Source: Rhodocyclaceae bacterium (lineage in GTDB: Bacteria > Pseudomonadota > Gammaproteobacteria > Burkholderiales > Usitatibacteraceae). Taken from it: a stretch of 64,000 nt of DNA. Below are positions 45,120 through 53,353 of this stretch, piece by piece; the stretch's first letter is position 1, and the number at the start of each line of letters is the position of its first letter. The DNA lies in the NCBI GenBank assembly GCA_020247395.1, contig JADCJC010000054.1, positions 1-64,000 of the forward strand, written 5' to 3'. Below the pieces are notes generated by a model. The model ran no database searches. It was given only the letters and a program-made list of their open reading frames with translations, and had not been told where the DNA came from. Position numbers and translations under genes: made by a program.

Positions 45120-46325
45120 ATGTCTCGCGCTCCGCAAATCAAAATTCCCGCAACCTACATGCGCGGTGGCACATCTAAAGGTACCTTCTTCAAACTTACC
45201 GATTTGCCTCATGCCGCGCAAGCGCCGGGCGAGGCGCGCGATGCATTGTTACTTCGTGTCATCGGCTCGCCAGACCCTTATGGCAAACAAATCGACGGCC
45301 TGGGTAACGGCACCTCCAGCACGAGTAAGACCGTTATCTTGTCCAAGAGCAATCGCCCCGACCACGACATTGACTACTTGTTTGGGCAGGTGGCGATCGA
45401 CAAACCGTTCGTTGACTGGAGCGGGAATTGCGGCAACCTCAGCGCGGCGGTCGGGCCGTTCGCAGTGGCCAATGGTTTGGTCGACCCATCGCGCATCCCG
45501 CAAAACGGCTTCGCGATCGTCCGCATCTGGCAGGCCAATATTCAGAAGACCATCATCTCTCATGTGCCGATCACCAACGGCGAAGTGCAAGAGACCGGTG
45601 ACTTTGAACTTGACGGCGTGACCTTCCCCGCGGCGGAAGTACAACTTGAATTCATGGACCCGGCCGCAGAAGAGGGAGGTGCAGGTGACAAAAGCGCGGC
45701 GGGCGCAATGTTTCCGACCGGTAATGTCATCGACGCGCTCGATGTCCCCGGGGTTGGATTATTGCGCGCGACGATGATCAACGCAGGCATCCCCACCATC
45801 TTTGTCGAAGCCGAGGCGATTGGATACACGGGTACGGAGTTGCAAGACCACATCAACAGTGACGCAAAAGCGTTGGCCATGTTCGAAACCATTCGCGCCC
45901 ATGGCGCGATGCGGATGGGGCTGATCAAACAATTAGACGAAGCCGTTAAACGCCAGCACACGCCGAAAGTTGCCTACGTTGCAAGGCCAACAGACTACCT
46001 CGCATCTAGCGGTAAACAAATTGCCGCGAACGAGATTGATTTGCTGGTGCGCGCGATGTCGATGGGCAAGTTGCATCACGCGATGATGGGAACGGCCGCC
46101 GTCGCCATCGGCACAGCCGCAGCGATTCCCGGCACGCTGGTCAACCTCGCCGCCGGCGGCGGGGCACTCAGCGCTGTTCGCTTTGGGCATCCATCGGGCA
46201 CATTACGCGTGGGCGCCGAGGCCGCGCAGGTTAACGGCGAGTGGGTGGTTAAAAAAGCAGTGATGAGCCGCAGCGCGCGCGTGCTGATGGAAGGGTTTGT
46301 GCGGGTGCCGGGCGAGGCGTTCTAA
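45120..46325 (+). CDS. prpF: 2-methylaconitate cis-trans isomerase
   Basis: 401 aa, diaminopimelate-epimerase-like fold. It isomerises the AcnD product so that aconitase can hydrate it. Signature IPATYMRGGTSKGTFF at the N-terminus and SGNCGNLSAAVGPFA with the catalytic Cys. Starts two bases after the acnD stop; last gene of the run, followed by inverted-repeat copy 3. Confidence 0.95.
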   Translation: MSRAPQIKIPATYMRGGTSKGTFFKLTDLPHAAQAPGEARDALLLRVIGSPDPYGKQIDGLGNGTSSTSKTVILSKSNRPDHDIDYLFGQVAIDKPFVDWSGNCGNLSAAVGPFAVANGLVDPSRIPQNGFAIVRIWQANIQKTIISHVPITNGEVQETGDFELDGVTFPAAEVQLEFMDPAAEEGGAGDKSAAGAMFPTGNVIDALDVPGVGLLRATMINAGIPTIFVEAEAIGYTGTELQDHINSDAKALAMFETIRAHGAMRMGLIKQLDEAVKRQHTPKVAYVARPTDYLASSGKQIAANEIDLLVRAMSMGKLHHAMMGTAAVAIGTAAAIPGTLVNLAAGGGALSAVRFGHPSGTLRVGAEAAQVNGEWVVKKAVMSRSARVLMEGFVRVPGEAF

Positions 46326-46329
46326 TCTG

Positions 46330-46394
46330 CCAAAGTCGCCATTCGGCGGGCATTTTCAAGCCTTTTCAGCTGGAACCAAGCGAAAATAGGCCGC
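46330..46394. repeat. Dispersed inverted-repeat family copy 3 (one good arm)
   Basis: CAAAGTCGCCATTCGGCGGGCATTTTCAAGCC matches the left/reversed arms of copies 1 and 2. The right half (CAGCTGGAACCAAGCGAAAATAGG) is only a poor complement. It lies just after the prpF stop. A decayed member of the family. Confidence 0.6.
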
Positions 46395-46481
46395 CGATCA
46401 AACCGGTGTCTCACCCTGCCTGCTCCGTTCCACAGCGCGCGCGACCCGGCTTCCCCCACTATCTCCGCATATTGTTGTCTG

Positions 46482-49400
46482 ATGCCAAGCAAACCAAAAA
46501 ATCACGGGCCTGATCGCCTCGGTTTTCGACAGGTGGTGAACCAAATCCGCGAAACCTTTGGCAACGCAATCACTGCACGCGCCATCGGCATCGAACGCGA
46601 TAAACATGACATCTTGTGGCTGTGGGCGAAGCAGACTCATGATGGAGAGTGGCTTGTTCGCGGCGAAGTACAGGGCACGGCCGATGAACCCTATCAGACG
46701 AGTATCGAGCTTACAGCTAACCTGAGTGACGGCGAGTTCTATGTGATCGATTCTGAGTGCACCTGCCCGGTGCAAAACAACTGCAAACACGCTGCCGCGC
46801 TCGTATTGCGCTGGGTCGGTAGCTGGAAATCAGCGGACGATGGCCCAGGGTTTGCGTCGATTACCGCGATCGACACGAGGCAGCCTGGTGTTGTGAAGCC
46901 CGCGTCGCAGTCCGGCATCGGTACAGTGACGGGCCGCAATGGGCACGCGAGTGATGTCCGCAAAGCAACCGATACGACGGCGCAAAACCCATTAAATGAA
47001 GTGGGGAGCCCTAGGCCAACCATGCAAAAGACGGGCCTACCCGCACCGTTGGCTTCTTGGCTTGAGACAACGATTCGACTTGACGCTGAGGGAGGTGGTG
47101 GCAGCACCGCGCCATCCGCCAAGAAAAAATCATCCCCTACCGCACGTCAGGTTTGTATCTTTTACCTGCTGACTGATGATGGTGTGTTGCACGCGCTGCG
47201 CGGACGGCGACGCCCCGACGGCAGCGAACCCGAGTTGACGGGCGAATACGCCACGACCGCCTGGCTGGGTACTGGGCGCGAACTGCCAAGTTATGCGGAT
47301 GAAAACGATATTGCCGTCCTGACGCTGATGGCTACTAAACGCGAATACGCCTATGGCCACTTATCGACGCGAATCAACGGCGTACAAGGATATCAACTGC
47401 TGCAATTGGCGCAGCATACGGGCCGCCTGCATGCATTTCGCCGCAGTTCGCTCGCGGCGGCCCTGTCTAAATCCGCACTCCCCTCAGAACGCAGCCTGCG
47501 CGATGCGCTAGTAATTGGCGAACCACGGGCCGCCTCGCTGACGTGGCGCGCCAATGATGCCGATCCCGCCAACAAGATGCGGCTCGCTGCCAGCATCGAA
47601 GGTATGCCCGTCGTACTAATTGCCAGCGATCCGCCCTACGCGCTTGATCTGCCGCAGCATCGATTAGTGCCGGTGAGTATTGCGATCAGCACGCCGACAT
47701 TAATACGCCTCGCCGCCCTGCCGGCCATTAGGCCCGATGATGACTTGGCTTGGGCATACGTGCGCGACGCCATTGAAGCCTTACCCGACGCCGTGAACGT
47801 GCCGCCCGTGCCGACGGCCAATGCCGCGCGACTTCTCATCCCTAAAGCCGTGCTTAGTTTTGTGCTGATTGAATACGATGCCGTAAAGGTCTGGGGACAC
47901 AAAACAAACATCAAACCCCGCATCTTTCCCGCCGTGCAATTGCTATTCGACTACGACGGCCAGCGTCGTCCCGCCGAGCCGCAAGGCTTCAGCACCGCAA
48001 TTGAAGTTGAGACATCGGGCAACTTAGTGCAAGCTACGCGGCTGCGAAACGTACGTGCCGAAGGCGAGTGGCAGCGCAGGCTGCCAGCACTTTTGCTGCG
48101 CGCCCTGCAGGTGGAGTATGACATCGCGCACGCCGAGCTTGACGGCAATCTGACTTCAAAATCGTTATGGATGCTGCCCTCCCACGATTGGGCGGGGAAA
48201 GGTGCCGAAGTGTTGGCAGATGCGCAGGCTGCAGGTTTTCAGATCGAGATTGACTCATCGTTCCCGCTATCGCTCGAAGACATTCCCACGGCGGAGCTGG
48301 AGCTTTCCGCCGCGCCGGAAAATGGCTGGTATCGCATCGCACTGGGCGTTAATGTCAATGGTGAGCGCGTAGATTTGGCCCCGGCACTAGCAAAGCTGAT
48401 CGGCGCGCAACACGATCCGGAGGCGTGGCTCGCTGCGATGCCCAGTGTGCCGACCGTGTTGTTGACAGTGCCACCGAAAAAGGGCAAACACGCAGCACTC
48501 GTGGTACGACTGCCAGGAGAACGCGTGCACGCCCTACTGGCACCCGTGTTTGACTGGTTCAGGGGCGGCGAGCTCGCGCCAATTTCCGGATTGCAGGCAG
48601 CGCTGGTGGCCGACCTGCCCCCTGCGGCAGTCCGCTACCTCGGCCGCGACAATCCACGCTGGCAGAATTTGCGGGCGGCCATTGCCGAAGGTGCAACGAT
48701 CACCGCCACCACACCACATCCGGCGTTTCGGGCAAGCTTGCGTCCCTATCAATTACACGGCCTCGCATGGTTGAGCCACTTGCGCGCGTTATCAATGGCC
48801 GGCGTGTTGGCCGACGACATGGGGCTCGGCAAAACCGTACAGACGCTCGCGTTTTTGCACCAGCGCGCACAGGCCGCCGCGGTAAACCGCAGGCCAAGCC
48901 TGATTGTTGCGCCAACCTCGGTCACCGTGAATTGGTTAGCCGAAATCCGCCGGTTTGCACCATCGCTTCGCGTCGTTTCTCATTACGGCCCATCGCGTCT
49001 AGTCGATGATGCTGCAATGAAAAACACGGATCTGGTGTTAACCAGCTATCCAATCTTGCAGCGCGATGAAAAGCGCCTCAGCGAAATCAAGTGGGATGTG
49101 GTGGTGTTTGATGAAGCGCAGACCATCAAGAATGCCAAGGCCAAAACCTACCAAGCAGCGCAGTCATTGTCCGCCGAACTGCGGCTCGCACTGACCGGCA
49201 CACCGATGGAAAATCATCTCGGCGAATTATGGGCGCTATTTAATGTGCTGCTACCCGGTTTGCTCGGTGATTTAGAAACCTTTAACCGTGTGTTTCGCCA
49301 TCCAATTGAACAGCGTGCAGCGACCGAGCAGCTGCAAAAGTTACGCGCTCGCATACGACCATTTATGCTCCGCCGCACGCGCGAACAAGTGCTCGCGGAT

Positions 49401-50177
49401 TTGCCGGAAAAGACCGAATACACCCACTGGATTGAGCTACAGCCTCTACAAGCGGATTTGTACGAGAGTCTGCGTACCGCGATTCACGACGACATACGCA
49501 GCGTGATCGACAAAAAAGGCTTAAAGCAAAGCACCATTCACATCCTCGATGCGCTGCTCAAGCTACGCCAGGTTTGTTGCGATCCACGCTTGGTGAAGTT
49601 ACCTTCAGCGAACAAACGGTTCAGCAGCGTTGGCTCGGCGAAACTCGAATGGCTGATGGGGCATCTGCCGGAGTTACTCGAAGAAGGACGGCAAATTCTC
49701 GTGTTCTCACAATTCACGAGTATGTTGGCGCTGATCGCTGAAGGGCTAACCGCACAAGGTATTGAATTCGCCACCCTTACCGGCGAGACCGTCGACCGCG
49801 AAACGCCTATCAGCCAATTTCAGTCCGGCGAGGTGCGGGTTTTCTTGTTGAGCCTCAAGGCCGGCGGCGTTGGCCTGAACCTCACCGCTGCGGATACTGT
49901 TATTCACTATGACCCGTGGTGGAATCCGGCGGTAGAAGCACAGGCTACCGCTCGCGCGCACCGCATCGGCCAAACCAAGCCAGTATTTGTGACCCGTCTC
50001 GTGACGCAAGGTACGCTGGAGGAGCGCATGATTGCGCTATTGGCACGCAAACGCGAATTAGCCTCGGCATTACTCGAGGGCGAGGGCAGTGCACTAACAG
50101 GCATCACGCTGGCCGACGTGGAGTCGCTGTTGGCACCGCTGAATTCATTAGCGGCAACACCATTCCAACCGCAGTAA
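46482..50177 (+). CDS. SNF2-family helicase with SWIM zinc finger
   Basis: 1231-aa DNA translocase. N-terminal SWIM finger CTCPVQNNCKH (Cys93, Cys95, Cys101, His103), a long middle region (about 180-740) without a recognised fold, then the SNF2 ATPase: Walker A DDMGLGKT (about 778-785), DEAQ (877-880), SQFTSMLALI, and the helicase C motifs SLKAGGVGLNLTAADTVIHYDPWWNPAVEAQATARAHRIGQT. Bacterial SWIM-SNF2 proteins (HepA/RapA relatives) remodel nucleic-acid-protein complexes; specific roles are mostly unknown. It stands alone between prpF and the PilZ gene and begins the accessory stretch. Confidence 0.93.
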   Translation: MPSKPKNHGPDRLGFRQVVNQIRETFGNAITARAIGIERDKHDILWLWAKQTHDGEWLVRGEVQGTADEPYQTSIELTANLSDGEFYVIDSECTCPVQNNCKHAAALVLRWVGSWKSADDGPGFASITAIDTRQPGVVKPASQSGIGTVTGRNGHASDVRKATDTTAQNPLNEVGSPRPTMQKTGLPAPLASWLETTIRLDAEGGGGSTAPSAKKKSSPTARQVCIFYLLTDDGVLHALRGRRRPDGSEPELTGEYATTAWLGTGRELPSYADENDIAVLTLMATKREYAYGHLSTRINGVQGYQLLQLAQHTGRLHAFRRSSLAAALSKSALPSERSLRDALVIGEPRAASLTWRANDADPANKMRLAASIEGMPVVLIASDPPYALDLPQHRLVPVSIAISTPTLIRLAALPAIRPDDDLAWAYVRDAIEALPDAVNVPPVPTANAARLLIPKAVLSFVLIEYDAVKVWGHKTNIKPRIFPAVQLLFDYDGQRRPAEPQGFSTAIEVETSGNLVQATRLRNVRAEGEWQRRLPALLLRALQVEYDIAHAELDGNLTSKSLWMLPSHDWAGKGAEVLADAQAAGFQIEIDSSFPLSLEDIPTAELELSAAPENGWYRIALGVNVNGERVDLAPALAKLIGAQHDPEAWLAAMPSVPTVLLTVPPKKGKHAALVVRLPGERVHALLAPVFDWFRGGELAPISGLQAALVADLPPAAVRYLGRDNPRWQNLRAAIAEGATITATTPHPAFRASLRPYQLHGLAWLSHLRALSMAGVLADDMGLGKTVQTLAFLHQRAQAAAVNRRPSLIVAPTSVTVNWLAEIRRFAPSLRVVSHYGPSRLVDDAAMKNTDLVLTSYPILQRDEKRLSEIKWDVVVFDEAQTIKNAKAKTYQAAQSLSAELRLALTGTPMENHLGELWALFNVLLPGLLGDLETFNRVFRHPIEQRAATEQLQKLRARIRPFMLRRTREQVLADLPEKTEYTHWIELQPLQADLYESLRTAIHDDIRSVIDKKGLKQSTIHILDALLKLRQVCCDPRLVKLPSANKRFSSVGSAKLEWLMGHLPELLEEGRQILVFSQFTSMLALIAEGLTAQGIEFATLTGETVDRETPISQFQSGEVRVFLLSLKAGGVGLNLTAADTVIHYDPWWNPAVEAQATARAHRIGQTKPVFVTRLVTQGTLEERMIALLARKRELASALLEGEGSALTGITLADVESLLAPLNSLAATPFQPQ

Positions 50178-50311
50178 CGCGATAGGCAATGGTTGAGCAC
50201 GCTACACAACTAGGCTGGCAGCAGCCTGCCGAAGTCAGAACCGGTTGAATGGCCGGTGGGACTGAACGCGTGAGTAACGCCCGCACTGCGCGTCGCGACC
50301 AACAGACGTTA

Positions 50312-50677
50312 CTATCCTACGTATTCGGCAATTGACAACACAGCCTCAGGCTCCAGCTTCAGGAATCGCAGGCCAATTCTGAAATTTTGTTGAGCGCTAC
50401 CATAAATGCTGTGGGTAACTTTCACGGTTGCTTGAATCGGTGTTCTTTCGCCGGAGTTCGCTGGAATACTAAAGCGAATAAACAGCGTCTCACCGATTTT
50501 TGGATTCATCGCACCAATGATCGCGAGCCCGCCAGCGCTGACGTCAGTCGTACGAACCTCGACAATCTGACTATCCGGCAGCGCGACATGGGCTGTAACG
50601 TGCAAGTATCGGCGTTTATGCTGCCTTTGCTCAATGCCGGGGACGGGAGTATCAATGCCGGTGACGGGAGTATTCAT
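50312..50677 (-). CDS. PilZ domain protein (c-di-GMP receptor)
   Basis: 121 aa. A single PilZ beta-barrel with the c-di-GMP-binding motifs RxxxR (Arg18-Arg22 in QRQHKRRY) and DxSxxG (DVSAGGL); it ends with the helix EAVLSIAEYVG. Codons 2-15 are an in-frame 21-base tandem duplication (NTPVTGI/DTPVPGI, 50633-50674), extending the leader. No partner gene is adjacent, so the process it controls is unknown. Confidence 0.9.
   Translation of the reverse strand: MNTPVTGIDTPVPGIEQRQHKRRYLHVTAHVALPDSQIVEVRTTDVSAGGLAIIGAMNPKIGETLFIRFSIPANSGERTPIQATVKVTHSIYGSAQQNFRIGLRFLKLEPEAVLSIAEYVG
50633..50674 (-). repeat. 21-bp tandem duplication in the PilZ gene leader
   Basis: AATACTCCCGTCACCGGCATT followed by GATACTCCCGTCCCCGGCATT (19 of 21 bases equal), coding NTPVTGI-DTPVPGI before the PilZ fold. 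Confidence 0.8.
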
Positions 50678-51129
50678 GAAATTTTCGGCCTAACGCTGGC
50701 GGTTAGAAGCGCAGAGGGCGCGGGAAAAGCCTGATTGCGAATCGGACCTGATGAGTATTGTCAGGCAAACCATGTGCGCAATTTTACCTGAGCAAGCGAC
50801 GTCTCGCGCTTTCGCGCAGTGCTCGCCTAGATTTGGCCAAGGCTCGCGACGCTGAGAGGTTCAATGCGGCAGAAGTTGAGGATGGTGCGTTTCATCTGGT
50901 GGTGGACGGGCACACGAAACACCCTACGCAAACACCCAGGAAGCGTATCGATGGCAACAAGAAGATGTGCGGTACACTCGGAACGCAGGCGATCCCACGG
51001 CATAGAACCTTCAGGACGCTTGCAGGCAGAGTCCGGCCGGAACACCCGGTCAATACCGCATCACACTGATTTGACAATCTCGCATCGTCGAAATCGGTAA
51101 CTGTCAGATCGGGTCGCAACTTCTACAGC
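50678..51129. other. About 450 bases with no supportable gene
   Basis: Lies beyond the last recognisable cassette gene. A 103-aa plus ORF (50758-51069) and a 72-aa minus ORF (50827-51045) overlap and match no family. No attC-like site is visible here, so it may be the left edge of the integron or decayed cassette DNA. Confidence 0.4.
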
Positions 51130-51543
51130 TCAGGCCGCACTGGTCGGCGGGAGCGCGGCGATGAGTTCCACCTCCAGCCACCAGTCGGGCTCGTTGAGTG
51201 CCGTGACACCAACGAACGTGCTTGCTGGCTTGTTCACACCATAGTAGCGTTCGCGCACGGCAACCACTTCGTCAGCGAGATCCATTCGCGTGATGTATAG
51301 AGTGGCCTTGACGATATTTTGAAAATCAGCGCCATGCGCACTGAGAGCAGTTTTCAGATTCTCGAAGACTTGTTCAGCCTGACGGCTCATGTTGCCGACG
51401 CCGACGGTCTTGCCTTCAGCATCTCTCGCGACTTGACCTGATATGAACAGCAAGCGCGTGCCCGCTTGCACCAGAGTACACTGCGAAAAATGCCCGTCAG
51501 GCGGAGCAAGGCTGCTTGGATTACTTTCTTCGTGAACTCGCAT
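51130..51543 (-). CDS. RidA/YjgF family protein lacking the catalytic Arg
   Basis: 137 aa. RidA fold: RLLFISGQVARDAEGKTVGVGNMSRQAEQVFENLKTALSAHGADFQNIVKATLYITRMDLADEVVAVRERYYG...WWLEVELIAAL. In imine-deaminating RidA the PARSxV segment holds the essential Arg; here it reads KPASTFVGV, with Ser in that place. So deaminase activity is doubtful and it fits the less understood Rid subfamilies. It follows the DUF6196-like gene on the same strand and could be the last cassette, but no attC follows it. Confidence 0.85.
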   Translation of the reverse strand: MRVHEESNPSSLAPPDGHFSQCTLVQAGTRLLFISGQVARDAEGKTVGVGNMSRQAEQVFENLKTALSAHGADFQNIVKATLYITRMDLADEVVAVRERYYGVNKPASTFVGVTALNEPDWWLEVELIAALPPTSAA

Positions 51544-51563
51544 GTTTCTTCTTTTACAGTAAT

Positions 51564-51595
51564 GTTAGGGTCGTGGCGTTTTTGCGGCATTAGGC
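51564..51595 (-). other. attC remnant (integron recombination site)
   Basis: On the minus strand GCCTAAT-GCCGCAAAAACGCCACGA-CCCTAAC. The first core is a normal cassette end (it overlaps the stop of the upstream gene, as attC sites often do), but the second is in direct rather than inverted orientation. Looks like a deleted or fused attC. Confidence 0.5.
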
Positions 51596-52030
51596 ACCAT
51601 GGCTGCGATTTCGAAGTTGCTGAATTTCTGCAATGACCTGTTTCGATACAGATAGGGGAACCCCCCAATAGTCAAAGATGCCTCCGCGCTTCGAGTTTTG
51701 GCCGCAAACCACCAACACGCCTGTGCCGAGCCGGTCCTTAAGGTGAGAGGCCAGCCAGCCAACAAAGCCTGAGTTGTCCAAACCATGTGCAAAGTGAAAT
51801 CCGAAGATCGCAAATTGCTCTTGGTCTGGGGATGAACTTGGGACAAGCGCACTCCACACATCTTCATCCCTGACGAAGGCGAGGGCTAAGGGAAGCAATT
51901 CTACGGGAAAACTGGAGACCGTAACTTCGACGAAAGCAAATGGACGGTCGTAGATGACAAATTCTGATGCTGTAAGCACGCGAGTAAGCCGAGATTGCAT
52001 TTGTTCTGCTGTTTCTTGACTAATGTACAT
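51590..52030 (-). CDS. DUF6196-like protein, integron cassette
   Basis: 146 aa. MYISQETAEQMQSRLTRVLTASEFVIYDRPFAFVEVTVSSFP...FGFHFAHGLDNSGFVGWLASHLKDRLGTGVLVVCGQNSKRGGIFDYWGVP resembles what I recall as DUF6196, found often in gene cassettes. No known function or catalytic motif. ATG 52030 has GGAG 5 bases upstream. An attC lies before it and a remnant overlaps its stop, so it is a cassette gene. Confidence 0.75.
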   Translation of the reverse strand: MYISQETAEQMQSRLTRVLTASEFVIYDRPFAFVEVTVSSFPVELLPLALAFVRDEDVWSALVPSSSPDQEQFAIFGFHFAHGLDNSGFVGWLASHLKDRLGTGVLVVCGQNSKRGGIFDYWGVPLSVSKQVIAEIQQLRNRSHGA

Positions 52031-52035
52031 TTTTA

Positions 52036-52097
52036 CTCCAAATGGCGTCTGACGTCAGTGGCGAACGAAGTGAGTCCGCTGCACGCCGTGGTTAGGC
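52036..52097 (-). other. attC site, partly degenerate
   Basis: Minus strand: GCCTAAC (52091-52097) at one end, internal complementary arms around a hairpin (CGGCGTGCAGCGGAC...GTTCGCCACTGACGTCAGACGCC), then ATTTGGAGT in place of the GTTRRRY core at the other end. It separates the GNAT and DUF6196-like cassettes. Confidence 0.6.
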
Positions 52098-52571
52098 CTC
52101 GATAAGGGATTTCGACAGATAGCGCGTGCCGGGGATGGGGTTGGGACGGTAAGGGGGGATGTCGCGGAAGCCTAACTGCTCATACAGCCGTTGAGCCTCA
52201 GCCATCGAAGGCAGTGTATCGAGAACGACCTCGGTGTAACCGATGTAGGTGGCGTGCGTGAGAACGGCAGAGACAAGGGCGCGACCGACGCCAAGGCCAC
52301 GCACCGATGGCCGAACAAAGAGCCGCTTCATCTCGGCGCGAGGCCAGCCTGCCTCGTGAAGAGCGACGCAGCCTACCGGCGAGCCGAGATGTCTGGCGAG
52401 AAGAAGGCGGCCTTGGGGGGGAGCGTAGGAGCCAGGTAGGCCGCGAACCTCAGCGTCGAATCCTTGGAAGCAGAGGTCAACGTCCAGCAACTCCTGATAC
52501 TCGAGCATGAGGGCCCGAACTGCCGAGACGTCTTCGGGAGACGCCGCCTGTTTGATGTCCAGCAGGTGCAT
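52092..52571 (-). CDS. GNAT N-acetyltransferase, integron cassette
   Basis: 159 aa. GNAT motif A is KRLFVRPSVRGLGVGRALVSAVLTHA and motif B AEAQRLYEQLGFRDIPPYRPNPIPGTRYLSKSL; the latter pattern (PYRxNPxxGxxYLxK) is common in cassette and plasmid GNATs. Substrate unknown. It is bounded on both sides by attC sites: its stop overlaps one and its ATG is 9 bases after the other, so it has no room for its own promoter. Confidence 0.88.
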   Translation of the reverse strand: MHLLDIKQAASPEDVSAVRALMLEYQELLDVDLCFQGFDAEVRGLPGSYAPPQGRLLLARHLGSPVGCVALHEAGWPRAEMKRLFVRPSVRGLGVGRALVSAVLTHATYIGYTEVVLDTLPSMAEAQRLYEQLGFRDIPPYRPNPIPGTRYLSKSLIEA

Positions 52572-52580
52572 GCGACCGGG

Positions 52581-52650
52581 GCCTAACGTGGCGATGAGCG
52601 GCGCGCCGCGGCTTTATCGCGCAGCGTCCGAGTGGACCGCCGGGTTGGGC
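52581..52650 (-). other. attC site (well preserved)
   Basis: Minus strand GCCCAAC ... GTTAGGC, 70 bp, with imperfect internal complementarity (CCGGCGG..., GCGGCGCGCCGC, ...CGCCAC). Cores match RYYYAAC/GTTRRRY exactly. The best recombination site in the array. Confidence 0.8.
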
Positions 52651-52653
52651 GTA

Positions 52654-52947
52654 CTACTCGCCAATGTGGTGCCACTGATCCTCCGGCAGCTCACGTAAGA
52701 ACAAGCTGACCTCTTCAAGGCAGCCGTGAGAAGCCGCCCACTCAATGTGCTCGCGCAGGCGGAGCATTTTTGACATCGCTGGCTTTTCCCACCATGCGGC
52801 GAGTATGAGTGGAAGAGACGGTTCCCAGCCTGCCCCTCTGCGCTGCTTGTTAGGCAGCATGTCGTAGAGTTGCTGCCACCTCTGCGGCTGAGGGCACACC
52901 CGTTTGTTCTTCTGAATTTCTGCCAATACTTCTTCGAGATTGGTCAT
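52654..52947 (-). CDS. Unknown protein, integron cassette
   Basis: 97 aa. MTNLEEVLAEIQKNKRVCPQPQRWQQLYDMLPNKQRRGAGWEPSLPLILAAWWEKPAMSKMLRLREHIEWAASHGCLEEVSLFLRELPEDQWHHIGE. I have the impression of a family seen in gene cassettes, with the WW and LPEDQWHHIGE tail conserved, but no function. Helical, soluble. It overlaps the preceding gene by four bases (ATGA) and ends just before the preserved attC. Confidence 0.75.
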   Translation of the reverse strand: MTNLEEVLAEIQKNKRVCPQPQRWQQLYDMLPNKQRRGAGWEPSLPLILAAWWEKPAMSKMLRLREHIEWAASHGCLEEVSLFLRELPEDQWHHIGE

Positions 52948-53333
52948 ATCGGATACTCGCCGCTGCGCTCAGCAGCTTGTGGCGGTGGAACGATGCAGAG
53001 GTCCAAGCGGCTTAGTTTGTCTCCGTGCGTCTTAGCCAGAACAAGCGCGACCAAGTTTGCTTCGTCGTTCTGGGCAAGGATGACGCAAGGCTGACTCTTT
53101 CCATAGGCGGCGACCGTTCCCATTTCGGCGAACACTATGGCGTTTGAGCGGCGAATCGTTTCAAGCTTGGGGATGATGTATTCGAGAAATGCCTGCTTGG
53201 ACTCCAGGGCTTGAAATACTGTTTGCGACTCATTGGCGAAGTTATCCGCAAGAATCGACTCAAGCGGCTCCACTGAGATTGTGTTCATCATCTTTGCGTA
53301 TGCCCGTAAGGCAACGACTTCAGTCAATTCCAT
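52944..53333 (-). CDS. Possible NTF2-like protein, first cassette gene
   Basis: 129 aa from ATG 53333 (MELTEVVALRAYAKMMNTISVEPLESILADNF), which has AGGAG 8 bases upstream; the track start adds eight residues across the attI/cassette junction. The opening helix and LADNFANES...KQAFLEYIIPKLETI pattern suggest an NTF2/SnoaL-like fold, and the rest fits short beta strands. No catalytic residues assigned. It is the cassette nearest the integrase, the place of the most recent insertion and best expression in a working integron. Confidence 0.7.
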   Translation of the reverse strand: MELTEVVALRAYAKMMNTISVEPLESILADNFANESQTVFQALESKQAFLEYIIPKLETIRRSNAIVFAEMGTVAAYGKSQPCVILAQNDEANLVALVLAKTHGDKLSRLDLCIVPPPQAAERSGEYPI

Positions 53334-53353
53334 GTGCTGTTCTCCTGTGGTGC

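Noticed and set aside
50758-51069. 103-aa ORF at the left edge of the integron
   Set aside because: No attC beside it, no family match, and an equally long ORF lies on the other strand.
52844-52860. Extra attC core (GCCTAAC on the minus strand) inside the 97-aa gene
   Set aside because: It is coding sequence (LPNK), has no inverted partner core, and the gene has its own attC after the stop.
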